Position numbers and translations under genes: made by a program. A stretch of DNA of 64,000 nucleotides from Pseudomonadota bacterium (lineage in GTDB: Bacteria; Pseudomonadota; Alphaproteobacteria; Rhizobiales; Beijerinckiaceae), in assembly GCA_023386155.1 (NCBI GenBank), contig JAEWKH010000068.1:3262-67261 (forward strand), in the 5' to 3' direction. Shown in pieces: positions 56,722-64,000 of this stretch. A model generated the notes under the pieces. It saw only the letters and a program-made list of their open reading frames with translations. It did not search any database and was not told the origin of the DNA. Position 1 is the first letter of the stretch. The number at the start of each line of letters is the position of its first letter.

Positions 56722-57453
56722 CTAGTGCAGAGTCTCTTCGAAGAAGGTCAGCAGCCGCTTCCAGTGCCGCTCGGCGCCGCGTACGTCATAGACGCTGTGG
56801 TCGGACACGGCCCAGCCATGGGCCATGCCCACATAGTTCTCGATGATGTGGTCGATCCCGGCCCGGCGCAGCGCCTCGGCCAGCAGGGCCGATTGTTCAG
56901 GCGGGAAGCTGCCGTCCACCCCGGCGCTGCCGACATAGACGCGCCCCTTGATCGCCGATACGTGGCGATGCGGGCTGTCGGGTGCGTCGCTCGCGAGGCG
57001 CCCGCCATGGAAGCTGGCGGCGGCCGCGATACGGTCCGGATAGGCCGCCGCCGCGTTGATGGCGCGCGCGCCGCCCATGCAATAGCCGACCGTGCCGATC
57101 CGGCCCGTCGCGCCCACCTCCGTCAGCACTTCGAGGAAGGCGGCCGAATCGCGCCGGGTCATGTCTTGGCTCGTGCCGTCGATCATCCTTCTCAACGCGC
57201 TGCGGCTGGGCTCCTCGGAGAAGGCCGTCGTGGCGTCGAAGGGGCCATAATCGCCGAACCGATAGAAGAGATCGGGAACCAGAACCATATAGCCTTCAGC
57301 CGCGAGCCGCTCGGCCATCGCATCGAGCGCGGGACGCGGGCCGAACGCATCCATGTAGAGGATGACGCCCGAAGCTGTCGGTCGGCTCGGGCGGAACAGG
57401 CCTGCCCTGGCGGTCCCGTCCTGCGTCTGAATTGCGATGTCCTGCTTTGCCAA
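56722..57453 (-). CDS. Dienelactone hydrolase family protein
   Basis: A 243-residue alpha/beta hydrolase. The nucleophile elbow is GYCMGGARA (Cys rather than Ser, as in dienelactone hydrolase), an upstream ILYMDAFGPRPALDAMAERL helps form the oxyanion hole, and the catalytic histidine is in VGMAHGWAV. The start is TTG 57453, with AGGGAG seven bases upstream; the frame is open to 57534 but that stretch lacks homology-like character and no ATG fits. Acts on lactones or esters; substrate unknown. Confidence 0.88.
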   Translation of the reverse strand: MAKQDIAIQTQDGTARAGLFRPSRPTASGVILYMDAFGPRPALDAMAERLAAEGYMVLVPDLFYRFGDYGPFDATTAFSEEPSRSALRRMIDGTSQDMTRRDSAAFLEVLTEVGATGRIGTVGYCMGGARAINAAAAYPDRIAAAASFHGGRLASDAPDSPHRHVSAIKGRVYVGSAGVDGSFPPEQSALLAEALRRAGIDHIIENYVGMAHGWAVSDHSVYDVRGAERHWKRLLTFFEETLH

Positions 57454-57530
57454 AGCGATCTCCCTGCATAGCTGGCCGCCCTTATCGCCCACATCATGGG
57501 AGTCGTCACCAGCCGCGGAGGCTTTTGGTC

Positions 57531-57710
57531 TCAAGGTCCTCCGGCCAGGGATCCCACCACGGCCATGGTCAGCTCGTCGAGATTGACCCGTCCCTCGATG
57601 GTGATCATCTCGGCCTCGCCCGACTTGACGCGGAGCCCCTGCTGACCTGCTTCCGATTGGCGCTTCAGCTCTGCGACGATGGCCTCGCGCACCTGATCCT
57701 CGATATTCAT
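57531..57710 (-). CDS. Small hypothetical protein
   Basis: A 59-residue protein: MNIEDQVREAIVAELKRQSE, AGQQGLRVKSGEAEMITIEG, then RVNLDELTMAVVGSLAGGP. An amphipathic N-terminal helix and one beta-rich stretch are visible. ATG 57710 follows AAAGGACGG. No family is recognised; composition and codon use match its neighbours, which suggests a true gene. Ends 77 bases before the dienelactone hydrolase start, on the same strand. Confidence 0.65.
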   Translation of the reverse strand: MNIEDQVREAIVAELKRQSEAGQQGLRVKSGEAEMITIEGRVNLDELTMAVVGSLAGGP

Positions 57711-57795
57711 CGTTACCGTCCTTTCGCCATGTCGCTTCTCGCTGTCGAACGTCGGGACGCGTGGAGCTGTTCCATGGCCGGCCGGGTTCGGGCGC

Positions 57796-58068
57796 TCACG
57801 ATCCGGCCCCGACGGCCTTCGAGGCCCTGAACGCCTGTGCATCCATGGTGCCGCGCTCGTTGTTGCAGGCTGAGCAGGCCAGCACGATGTTGTCGCGGCT
57901 GAGCGGGCCGCCCAGGGATCGTGGAACCACATGGTCGAGGGTCGCGAGATCGGGCGCCCGCTTCACGCCGCGCCCTGGCCGCCGCGCGGGGATGCCGCAA
58001 TAGACGCAGCGCCCTTGGTCACGGGCGAAGACATCATTGAAAAGTCTGGCGCGCTGAGCTGCTTTCAT
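57796..58068 (-). CDS. HNH endonuclease domain protein
   Basis: A 90-residue nuclease: MKAAQRARLFNDVFARDQGR, then CVYCGIPARRPGR, TLDHVVPRSLGG and NIVLACSACNNERG. These are the CxxC, DHxxP and CxxCN elements of a compact HNH/zinc fold. ATG 58068 is preceded by a GAATCTGCGCC region without a strong site; an upstream in-frame extension to 58170 is possible. The gene diverges from a BON-domain gene. A single-domain HNH of this size is common in Hyphomicrobiales genomes and is not evidence of a phage. Confidence 0.85.
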   Translation of the reverse strand: MKAAQRARLFNDVFARDQGRCVYCGIPARRPGRGVKRAPDLATLDHVVPRSLGGPLSRDNIVLACSACNNERGTMDAQAFRASKAVGAGS

Positions 58069-58159
58069 GCCGATGAATCTGCGCCCTTTCGGGCGATCCT
58101 TTCGTGTGGAACCGGAGGGGAAGCGGGGTGGTTGCTCATGCGATCGACAGGAGCAGACC

Positions 58160-58708
58160 ATGGTAGACACCCGCCGCAGGAACCGGAACCCCTTCCATGA
58201 CGAGAATGGATACGGCGACGCGCCGCCGCGCGGTGCCGTCGGCTTTCGGGGCGAAGGCCGCGAATATCCGGGCGGCTACGGCCGCGACACCGATGAATTT
58301 GCAGGCGGCGTGATCGACGACGGTCGCTCAGGCCCTCCGGATGACGAAGGGTTCGACTCCGGCTACAGCCGTGCCCGGTCCGGCCTGGGCGCCTTCGGCT
58401 CGCGCGATCCGGACGATGCGGAGATCCGCTCGGACCGAGCGGGCGAACGTCCCATCGGGGCTCATCGCGGACGCGGACCCAAAGGATACCGACGGTCCGA
58501 CGAGCGCATCCATGAAGACGTGTGCGAGCGCCTGACGGAAGACCAGTTCATCGACGCCTCGAACATCGAGGTAACGGTCAAGGACGGCGAAGTCACCCTC
58601 GACGGCACGGTATCCAGCCGCGGCGTCAAGCGCCGTGCCGAGGATCTGGCCGAGATGGCGTCAGGCATCGCCAACGTTCAGAACAATCTTCGCATACAGG
58701 GAGCCTGA
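58160..58708 (+). CDS. BON-domain protein
   Basis: A 182-residue protein. A long low-complexity hydrophilic N-terminal part rich in Gly, Arg and Asp (about 1-110) is followed by one BON domain (about 115-182: RIHEDVCERLTEDQFIDASN, VTVKDGEVTLDGTVSSRGVK, RRAEDLAEMASGIANVQNNL). BON domains bind phospholipid and occur in osmotic-stress proteins such as OsmY. No signal peptide is seen, so it is likely cytoplasmic. ATG 58160 has a CAGGAGCAG site just upstream. Confidence 0.85.
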   Translation: MVDTRRRNRNPFHDENGYGDAPPRGAVGFRGEGREYPGGYGRDTDEFAGGVIDDGRSGPPDDEGFDSGYSRARSGLGAFGSRDPDDAEIRSDRAGERPIGAHRGRGPKGYRRSDERIHEDVCERLTEDQFIDASNIEVTVKDGEVTLDGTVSSRGVKRRAEDLAEMASGIANVQNNLRIQGA

Positions 58709-58740
58709 ATCAGCGCCGTCCGGGCCAAAGGCCCGGAGAC

Positions 58741-58947
58741 TCACGGGACCTCGGGCGGCGGCATCGGATGGGTGACGGGCTTCTCGAGCTCCGGGGGCTG
58801 CTCGGGAATGGGCGACGGAGTGCTCGGCGGGACCGTGGGACCAGGCGTCTCGGGTGGAATGGGCATGGCAGGCACCGGCTCGGTCGGCGGCGGCTTGGGA
58901 TAGAATTCATCGGGCTGCTGTCGGCTGCTGGCGCTGGTCACGGACAA
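58741..58947 (-). CDS. Small proline-rich protein
   Basis: A 68-residue protein in which Pro and Glu dominate (PKPPPTEPVPAMPIPPETPG, PEQPPELEKPVTHPMPPP). The start is TTG 58947 with GGGAGAG four bases upstream, or the GTG two codons on. Low complexity alone is not proof of a gene, but stop position, a plausible ribosome site and conserved style in relatives support it. Convergent with the BON gene. Function unknown. Confidence 0.45.
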   Translation of the reverse strand: MSVTSASSRQQPDEFYPKPPPTEPVPAMPIPPETPGPTVPPSTPSPIPEQPPELEKPVTHPMPPPEVP

Positions 58948-59131
58948 GAAGCTCTCCCATGCAACATTCTGTCTGGTTCAACCGCTCAGCCGCCCGAAAG
59001 TTCTCCTGCGGTCGAGGCTCCTTCCTGCATCCGCACGGTCACCAACGCGAAACCATAGGCGGAATCCGAGACTTGACCTTACGTAAGTTTGACGCCACGA
59101 CGGCAGGGCAGAATTTTGAATCGGAAGAGCC

Positions 59132-59950
59132 ATGCGCGTCGCCACATCCCTCGCCGTTCTGACCGCCCTCATGGCGGGTTCGACTATGGCCCAGGCCGCG
59201 GATCTGCTCTTCTCGCCCGAATCGATTCAAACCTCCTCCGGCTGGATCGTCACCGTGAAGGGCAATCTTCGGGTGGGACCGTCCTATCCGGGTTCGGACG
59301 ATTTCAGCTTCATCGGCTATCCCTCCCTGAGCTTTCGCCGTGCCGGCACGGTCGAGCGCTTCAGCGCTCCCGACGACGGATTGAGCTTCTCGTTCCTGGA
59401 GGATTCCGCCGTTCGGGTCGGCGTCGTGGGTCGCTTCGTAGGCGGGCGATATCTGCAGGACAACCGGGAGCTCTTCGGCCTGGAGAAGATCAACTGGGCG
59501 GTGGAGCCCGGCGTCTTCGTGGAATACTGGCCGCTCGAGTTCCTGCGGGCCCGCGCCGAGATCCGGCGTGGCTTCAATGGGCACGAGGGCTTCGTGGCCG
59601 ATTTCGGCCTCGACGCGGTGCAGAGATTCGGGGCCTACACCGTCTCGATCGGGCCCCGCCTCGCACTCGGCGACAGCGAATTCACCCGCACCTATTTCGG
59701 CGTGACGCCCGCCGAGGCGGCGCTGAACGGCCAGGTCACGCCTTACCGGCCTTCCGGCGGCATCACTTCGGTGGGGGCAACAGGCGCGATCAGCTACGAC
59801 TGGTCGCAGCAATGGTCGACGACGGCCTTCGTCACCTACAAGCACCTGGTGGGCGACGCGGCCGACAGCCCGATCGTCGAACGTTTCGGCTCGGAGAACC
59901 AGTTCGGTTTCGGCCTGACCGTATCCTATTCCTTCGGCTACGTGCCTTGA
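59132..59950 (+). CDS. MipA/OmpV family outer membrane protein
   Basis: A 272-residue outer-membrane beta-barrel. The signal peptide ends TMAQAADLLF. The family start WIVTVKGNLRVGPSYPGSDD is present, alternating strands follow, and the last strand ends with aromatic residues (GFGLTVSYSFGYVP), as required for barrel assembly. MipA/OmpV proteins include an MltA-interacting scaffold and porins of uncertain role. A strong terminator follows the stop. Confidence 0.88.
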   Translation: MRVATSLAVLTALMAGSTMAQAADLLFSPESIQTSSGWIVTVKGNLRVGPSYPGSDDFSFIGYPSLSFRRAGTVERFSAPDDGLSFSFLEDSAVRVGVVGRFVGGRYLQDNRELFGLEKINWAVEPGVFVEYWPLEFLRARAEIRRGFNGHEGFVADFGLDAVQRFGAYTVSIGPRLALGDSEFTRTYFGVTPAEAALNGQVTPYRPSGGITSVGATGAISYDWSQQWSTTAFVTYKHLVGDAADSPIVERFGSENQFGFGLTVSYSFGYVP

Positions 59951-59973
59951 AGGGCGAGTTAAGCTCGACATGA

Positions 59974-60002
59974 AAAGAGCCGCCTCGCAAGGGCGGCTCT
60001 TT
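59974..60002 (+). terminator. Rho-independent terminator after MipA/OmpV gene
   Basis: An 11-bp stem (AAAGAGCCGCC at 59974-59984 with GGCGGCTCTTT at 59992-60002) followed by TCGTTTTG. Lies between convergent genes and may also end the queD transcript in the other direction. Confidence 0.88.
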
Positions 60003-60023
60003 CGTTTTGAAGGATGGACGACC

Positions 60024-60410
60024 TCAGGCCGCGAGACTGCTGCGGCCGGCAGCTTCGCCGCGATAGATACAGCCCTCCGTGGAGCCCGGCATGCCGCGCT
60101 TGAGCTCGACTTCTTCGAGGTTGGGGAACCGGGCCTTCACGAGCTTCCAGATATAGGTGGTGACGTTCTCGAGCGAGGCGACGCCGATCTCAGGGTTGAG
60201 ATCGAGATTGCCGTGATCGAGGCCCGATCCGTGCTCGCCCTTGATCTCCTTGATGTAGTTCTCGACGTCGTAGAGATTAACCGGCCAGCCATAGACCTCG
60301 TCGACCGGGCCGCCGAAGGTGAGCTTCACGATGAAGGTGTGCCCGTGCAGCCCGGAATAGGGAGCCACCGAGTGCGCGGCCTCGAACGTAAACTCGCAAT
60401 ATGTCTTCAT
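60024..60410 (-). CDS. queD: 6-carboxy-5,6,7,8-tetrahydropterin synthase (QueD-like)
   Basis: A 128-residue T-fold enzyme that makes the 7-deazaguanine precursor of queuosine from dihydroneopterin triphosphate. Zinc histidines are in EAAHSVAPYSGLHGHTF. The catalytic LDHGNLDLNPEIG and the ENVTTYIWKLVK motif (Glu/Thr) follow in family order. Its C-terminal extension is slightly long (EGCIYRGEAAGRSSLAA). It stands alone here, not next to queC/queE, so pathway membership rests on family identity. Confidence 0.88.
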   Translation of the reverse strand: MKTYCEFTFEAAHSVAPYSGLHGHTFIVKLTFGGPVDEVYGWPVNLYDVENYIKEIKGEHGSGLDHGNLDLNPEIGVASLENVTTYIWKLVKARFPNLEEVELKRGMPGSTEGCIYRGEAAGRSSLAA

Positions 60411-60564
60411 TCACCTTGCTCCCGTCATCAGTGCTCTGCGTGTTGCCGAACTTCAGGCGGCGCCGCCTGAACCTTCGCCTGCTTCGCATTTTTCCATTCA
60501 GGCCATGGAAAATGTGCCTAGCATATTCCGTTACGTCGACAAAATCGCGCGGGGGCACCGCGCC

Positions 60565-62499
60565 TCAAGCGACCCTCACCTTGTGCTTGAGCGCGGCCAG
60601 CGTATGGACCAGTTCGCGGGCCGGCTTGGGACGCCCGAAATAATAGCCCTGCGCATCGGTGCACCCGGCCGCCTGGATCTGCCGCAGCTGGTCCTCCGTC
60701 TCGATGCCTTCGGCCACGGTCGGCATGCCCAGGCTGGCGCCCAGATTGGCGACGGACTGCACGATGGCGAGGCAATCCGCCCGCTGGGACATTTCCCGCA
60801 CGAAGGACTGGTCGATCTTGATCTTGTCGAACGGGAAGCTTCGCAGATAGCTGAGGGACGAGTAGCCGGTTCCGAAATCATCCATCGCGATGCGCACGCC
60901 GAGCCGTCGCAGCTGGTGGAGCGTGGAGACGGTCATCTCGTTGTCCTGGAGCAGCACCGACTCGGTGATCTCGAGCTCCAGCCGGTTCGGCGCGAGCCCC
61001 GACGCCGCCAGGGCCCTGCTGACGCTCTGCACGAGACCGCGGTTTCGGAACTGGATCGGCGAGAGGTTCACGGCCACATGGAGGCCGCTGGGCCAGGAGG
61101 CCGCCTCCTTGCAGGCCTGCTCGATGATCCAGTCGCCCAGGGGCGAGATGAGGCCGGTATCCTCGATCACCGGGATGAACTCGGCCGGCGGGACGAGGCC
61201 GCGCTCGGGATGGTGCCAGCGCAGGAGAGCCTCGAAGCCGCCGATCTCGTTCTTCTGGATATTAATCTGCGGCTGATAGAACAGTTCGAACTCGCCGTTG
61301 GTCATCGCCTTGCGAAGATCGACTTCCAGGGCGCGGCGAGCCTGGAGCTGCTCGTCCATGTCGGGCTCGAAGAAGCGGTACGTGCCGCGTCCGTCCGCCT
61401 TGGCGTGATAGAGGGCCATGTCCGCATGCTTCAGGACCTGGCTCGGGGTCATGTTCCTCTGGGCCAGGGCGATGCCGATACTCGTGCCGATGAATAGTTC
61501 CTGCCCGTTCACGCTGAAAGGCTCGCGCAGGGCTTCGACGATGCGCGATGCGAGAGCGGCGCTCTCCTCCGGGCGGCGGATTCCCGTCTGGAGGATGGCG
61601 AACTCGTCGCCGCCGAACCTGGAAATCAGGTTCCGCACCTGGCCTTCGCTGGCTGGAATGCAGGCGCGCAGGCGATCGGCCACGGCCTTGAGCAGCTCGT
61701 CGCCCGTTTCATGACCGAAGGAATCGTTCACGTCCTTGAAGTGATCCAGATCCAGATAGGAAACAGCCACCGTGCGCCCGTTCGGCTTCAGACGCCTGAG
61801 CGCCTGCTCCAGCTCGTTGCGGAGCACGACGCGATTGGGCAGGCCCGTGAGGGAATCCTGATGCGCCAGGACATGCAGCTCCTCATGGGCTCGTCCAAGG
61901 AGCCTGTTGTGCTTGTCGAGCAGGAAGATCAGGACGATCCCGACAAGGATCAGGCTTGCCGCGATGCCGGAGAAGGCCCAGTGGAGCCGGATCAGTTCCT
62001 GCTGGTCCTTCTGGACGAGCGCAGCTCCGTGGTTGTGCGCCACGGATGCGAGCTGCGAGAGCCGGCCTTCCAACGGGCGCAGGATGGCAAGCACCTCCTC
62101 GGCCGCATCGGGCCTCTGATCGATCTGTGCGATCAGGGGCTCGGCGGCGGCAATCTTCTCCTTCAACTCGCGCAGGGTGCCCTCATGCTCGGGATTGCGC
62201 TGAAGAATGTCCTGAAAGGATCCTTCGTTCAGGATCTGGGCTCTTCCGAGCAGGATGTCGAAGCGCAGTTCGACCTCGTCCTTGTCGACCTCGCTACCCG
62301 GCTTCCCGAATTCGGCCAGCCGCTGCTCGAGACGGATGAACTCGGAGGTGGCCTGCCCTGCTTCCCAGGCCGGGTTGTAGACGGAGATCTGCTGCAAGGC
62401 ACCCTGGCGCTGAACGACCAGCACCGAAATGTAGATTCCGGCGATCAGAAAACCGCCGATAACGATCGCAATAACCGTTTTGAAGGTGCGCAGGGACAA
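60565..62499 (-). CDS. Membrane GGDEF-EAL c-di-GMP turnover protein
   Basis: A 644-residue protein with two membrane helices (TVIAIVIGGFLIAGIYISVL and GIAASLILVGIVLIFLL) enclosing a helical periplasmic sensor (about 32-172). A GGDEF domain follows with GGDEF at 296-300 (intact), then an EAL domain with EALLR at 423-427, DDFGTGYSSLSYLRSFP and KIDQSFV. Both domains keep their signature residues, so it could make and degrade c-di-GMP. It follows a periplasmic oxidoreductase-like gene by 30 bases; the pair probably forms a redox- or ligand-sensing unit. Confidence 0.9.
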   Translation of the reverse strand: MSLRTFKTVIAIVIGGFLIAGIYISVLVVQRQGALQQISVYNPAWEAGQATSEFIRLEQRLAEFGKPGSEVDKDEVELRFDILLGRAQILNEGSFQDILQRNPEHEGTLRELKEKIAAAEPLIAQIDQRPDAAEEVLAILRPLEGRLSQLASVAHNHGAALVQKDQQELIRLHWAFSGIAASLILVGIVLIFLLDKHNRLLGRAHEELHVLAHQDSLTGLPNRVVLRNELEQALRRLKPNGRTVAVSYLDLDHFKDVNDSFGHETGDELLKAVADRLRACIPASEGQVRNLISRFGGDEFAILQTGIRRPEESAALASRIVEALREPFSVNGQELFIGTSIGIALAQRNMTPSQVLKHADMALYHAKADGRGTYRFFEPDMDEQLQARRALEVDLRKAMTNGEFELFYQPQINIQKNEIGGFEALLRWHHPERGLVPPAEFIPVIEDTGLISPLGDWIIEQACKEAASWPSGLHVAVNLSPIQFRNRGLVQSVSRALAASGLAPNRLELEITESVLLQDNEMTVSTLHQLRRLGVRIAMDDFGTGYSSLSYLRSFPFDKIKIDQSFVREMSQRADCLAIVQSVANLGASLGMPTVAEGIETEDQLRQIQAAGCTDAQGYYFGRPKPARELVHTLAALKHKVRVA

Positions 62500-62529
62500 T
62501 GCTGGGCCTCCGAGGCCTGCCGACGGACG

Positions 62530-63048
62530 CTACTTCACTTCGATTCTGGCGACCTGCCACGCCGAGCGGGCATAGTAGGTCTGGGTCCTGAGCTCAGGAT
62601 CGGAATCATACGGATAGACGATGAACAGGGGCCCCTTGTCCCGCACGGGCATGTACTCGCCGTTGCGCTTGAGGGCGAGGATGACGTTGTACTTCTTGAA
62701 ATCCGCCATCGGGATCTCGGTGGCATAATCATTGAGCGCGATGACCGAAATGCGGTCACCCTTCGCTTCGACCTGCTTCATCAGCTTGTCGAGGGAAACG
62801 CCTTCGAACTTCACCTTGCCTTCATACCAGGGAGATGCCGTCTCGATGGTGACGAGGCCGAGGGATTCCAGCATGGCGCGGTCGAATTGCGCCGTGCCGT
62901 CCTTGTTGGTCACTCCGATCTTGCCAGAGATCGTAAGGATCGGCCGCTCCGTCGGGGCCGACAGCGATCCAGCGAAAGCCGCGCCCATGATTCCTAGGAA
63001 CGCGACAAACGTTCCCAGCAAGCCCAGTCTGGTCTTGGCGCCAAGCAT
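62530..63048 (-). CDS. Exported molybdopterin-dependent oxidoreductase-like protein
   Basis: A 172-residue exported protein: signal peptide to about residue 26 (FVAFLGIMGAAFAGSLSAP), then a domain with LTISGKIGVTNKDGTAQFDR, ETASPWYEGKVKFEGVSLDK and the YAMADFKKY/GPLFIVYPYDS-type end that resembles the sulfite-oxidase Moco domain of small periplasmic proteins. The cysteine ligand for Mo is not visible, so it probably binds another ligand or none. It is the first gene of a two-gene operon with the GGDEF-EAL protein. Confidence 0.75.
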   Translation of the reverse strand: MLGAKTRLGLLGTFVAFLGIMGAAFAGSLSAPTERPILTISGKIGVTNKDGTAQFDRAMLESLGLVTIETASPWYEGKVKFEGVSLDKLMKQVEAKGDRISVIALNDYATEIPMADFKKYNVILALKRNGEYMPVRDKGPLFIVYPYDSDPELRTQTYYARSAWQVARIEVK

Positions 63049-63212
63049 GCAGCTCCCCTACGGAAATTAATGTAAGCGATAGAAACAGATAAAATTGATC
63101 AAAGTGTTATACAACTTCGCTTCAGAAGTAAAAGCGGCTAAACCGCCGATGTTATTTTGTACTGGTTATTTAACTGTAGCGGCAGAAAATCCCAGACCGG
63201 CCCGAAAAGACA

Positions 63213-63242
63213 AGCCGTCCCGCATGGCGATGCGGGACGGCT
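63213..63242 (-). terminator. Rho-independent terminator of the VOC/dioxygenase gene
   Basis: A perfect 13-bp stem (AGCCGTCCCGCAT at 63213-63225 with ATGCGGGACGGCT at 63230-63242), tetraloop GGCG, followed on the minus strand by TGTCTTTTCGGG. It lies 42 bases after the stop of the leftward gene at 63285. Confidence 0.88.
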
Positions 63243-63284
63243 GCGGGTCTTCCTGATGTTTTCCGAGCCGTAAAACGGCTGCGT

Positions 63285-64000
63285 TTAGAGTGGCTTGAGG
63301 CCTGCTTCGATCTGCGCCCGGCGCGGCTCCAGGAAGGGCGGGAGAGCCAGACGTTCACCGAGCTTCTCCATGGGTTCGTCCGTGGCGAAGCCTGGACCGT
63401 CCGTGGCGATCTCGAACAGGATTCCGTTCGGTTCACGGAAGTAGAGGCTCCGGAAGTAGTAGCGGTCCACCGGGCCGCTGGAAGGAGCCCGCAACGATTG
63501 CAACCGCTCCCAGCATTCCTGATAGGTCTGCTCGTTCGGCGTGCGGAAGGCCACGTGGTGCACGCCGCCCGCTCCGGGCCGGGCCGGAGGAAGGCCCGGC
63601 TCCACGGCCACGTGCAGTTCCGCCGCAGGGCCGCCCTCACCCATCTCGAACACATGGACGGGCGTATCGCCGACGCGGTATTCGCGGGCCTCGCGCATGT
63701 TCATCGCCTCCGTCAGGACGCGGGCCGTGCGCTCGAGTTTCGGCACGCTGATCCGGATCGGGCCGAGGCCCCGGATCTGGAATTCGGCCGGCACGGGGCT
63801 GCGCTCCCACGGATGGACCTCACCCTGCCCGCCGTCGTCCACGAGACTGAGGCGCTGGCCTTCGAAATCCTCGAAGTCGAGGGTGAGCCGCCCGTCGCGC
63901 TCCACGATTCGTTCGCTGCCGATGGCGAGGCTCTCGAATCGGTCCTTCCACCATTGCAGCGCCTTCTCGCCGTTCACGCGCAGGGCCGTCTGGGAGATGC
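63285..64000 (-). CDS. Ring-cleaving dioxygenase-type VOC protein, C-terminal part
   Basis: The frame is open from the window edge to the stop at 63285, giving at least 238 residues. Visible text includes SQTALRVNGEKALQWWKDRF, LGPIRISVPKLERTARVLTE, GGVHHVAFRTPNEQTYQECW, RYYFRSLYFREPNGILFEIA and the C-terminal LALPPFLEPRRAQIEAGLKP. This is the C-terminal half of the two-module VOC family annotated as ring-cleaving dioxygenase (PcpA/LinE-like), with metal ligands in VHHVAF and ILFEIA. Many such proteins may be glyoxalase-like. The N-terminus lies outside the window. Confidence 0.88.
   Translation of the reverse strand, partial: ISQTALRVNGEKALQWWKDRFESLAIGSERIVERDGRLTLDFEDFEGQRLSLVDDGGQGEVHPWERSPVPAEFQIRGLGPIRISVPKLERTARVLTEAMNMREAREYRVGDTPVHVFEMGEGGPAAELHVAVEPGLPPARPGAGGVHHVAFRTPNEQTYQECWERLQSLRAPSSGPVDRYYFRSLYFREPNGILFEIATDGPGFATDEPMEKLGERLALPPFLEPRRAQIEAGLKPL

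Overview
The window looks like a replication-origin region of an alphaproteobacterial chromosome (Hyphomicrobiales, most like the Microvirga/Methylobacterium group). The basis is the gene order rpsT-dnaA-dnaN-(insert)-recF-gyrB, a G+C-rich chromosome, ubiE-ubiB-coaBC-dut clustering, and proteins of alphaproteobacterial type. The genus is an inference.

Layout. 1-8.9 kb: housekeeping genes. A leftward operon (ubiE, ubiB, coaBC, dut, an Rrf2 regulator, then cysK) is followed by rightward mutM, an enoyl-CoA hydratase, a TSUP transporter and rpsT. 9.0-9.7 kb: a 0.7 kb gene-free stretch with one perfect and several near DnaA boxes, a candidate oriC and/or dnaA control region. 9.7-21.85 kb: dnaA, dnaN, recF, a LysE exporter and gyrB, with a five-kilobase glycosyltransferase module (GT2, small DMT flippase-like protein, GT-C enzyme, DUF2142 protein) wedged between dnaN and recF.

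21,859-51,049: a 29.2 kb Tn7-like transposon inserted 8 bp after the gyrB stop codon. Both ends carry matching terminal inverted repeats and several copies of a GTCTGACTCA-type TnsB-binding repeat. The core machinery is tnsA-tnsB-tnsC-tniQ (27.3-33.1 kb). Its cargo has three blocks. (i) Left: an HTH regulator, a leftward three-gene operon of unknown function (two membrane proteins plus an HNH nuclease) that looks like an undescribed defence module, and two unknown rightward genes, one faintly ParA-like. (ii) Middle: a 12.6 kb copper-handling island with two copper chaperones, a CusC-like outer membrane protein, a multicopper oxidase, a cupredoxin, CusF, an unusual DUF305-CusF-CusF fusion, a CopA P-type ATPase, a tyrosinase, DUF305, a four-helix-bundle copper store and DUF411. 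Three near-identical CueR-type operator promoters control it. (iii) Right: a Hachiman anti-phage system (hamA nuclease, hamB helicase) followed by a third small gene with a DUF3223/DCL-like domain. The insertion appears to have moved the shared gyrB transcription terminator about 29 kb away from gyrB.

51.1-64 kb: chromosomal accessory genes. These are a MerA/Lpd-like flavoprotein with a DUF4126 membrane protein, a Cache-GGDEF cyclase, DoxX-like, a VOC protein divergent from an HxlR regulator, dienelactone hydrolase, a small HNH nuclease, BON-domain, MipA/OmpV, a QueD-like enzyme, a GGDEF-EAL protein paired with a periplasmic molybdopterin-oxidoreductase-like protein, and the end of a ring-cleaving-dioxygenase-type VOC gene cut by the window edge. 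I saw no tRNA or rRNA gene and no CRISPR array.
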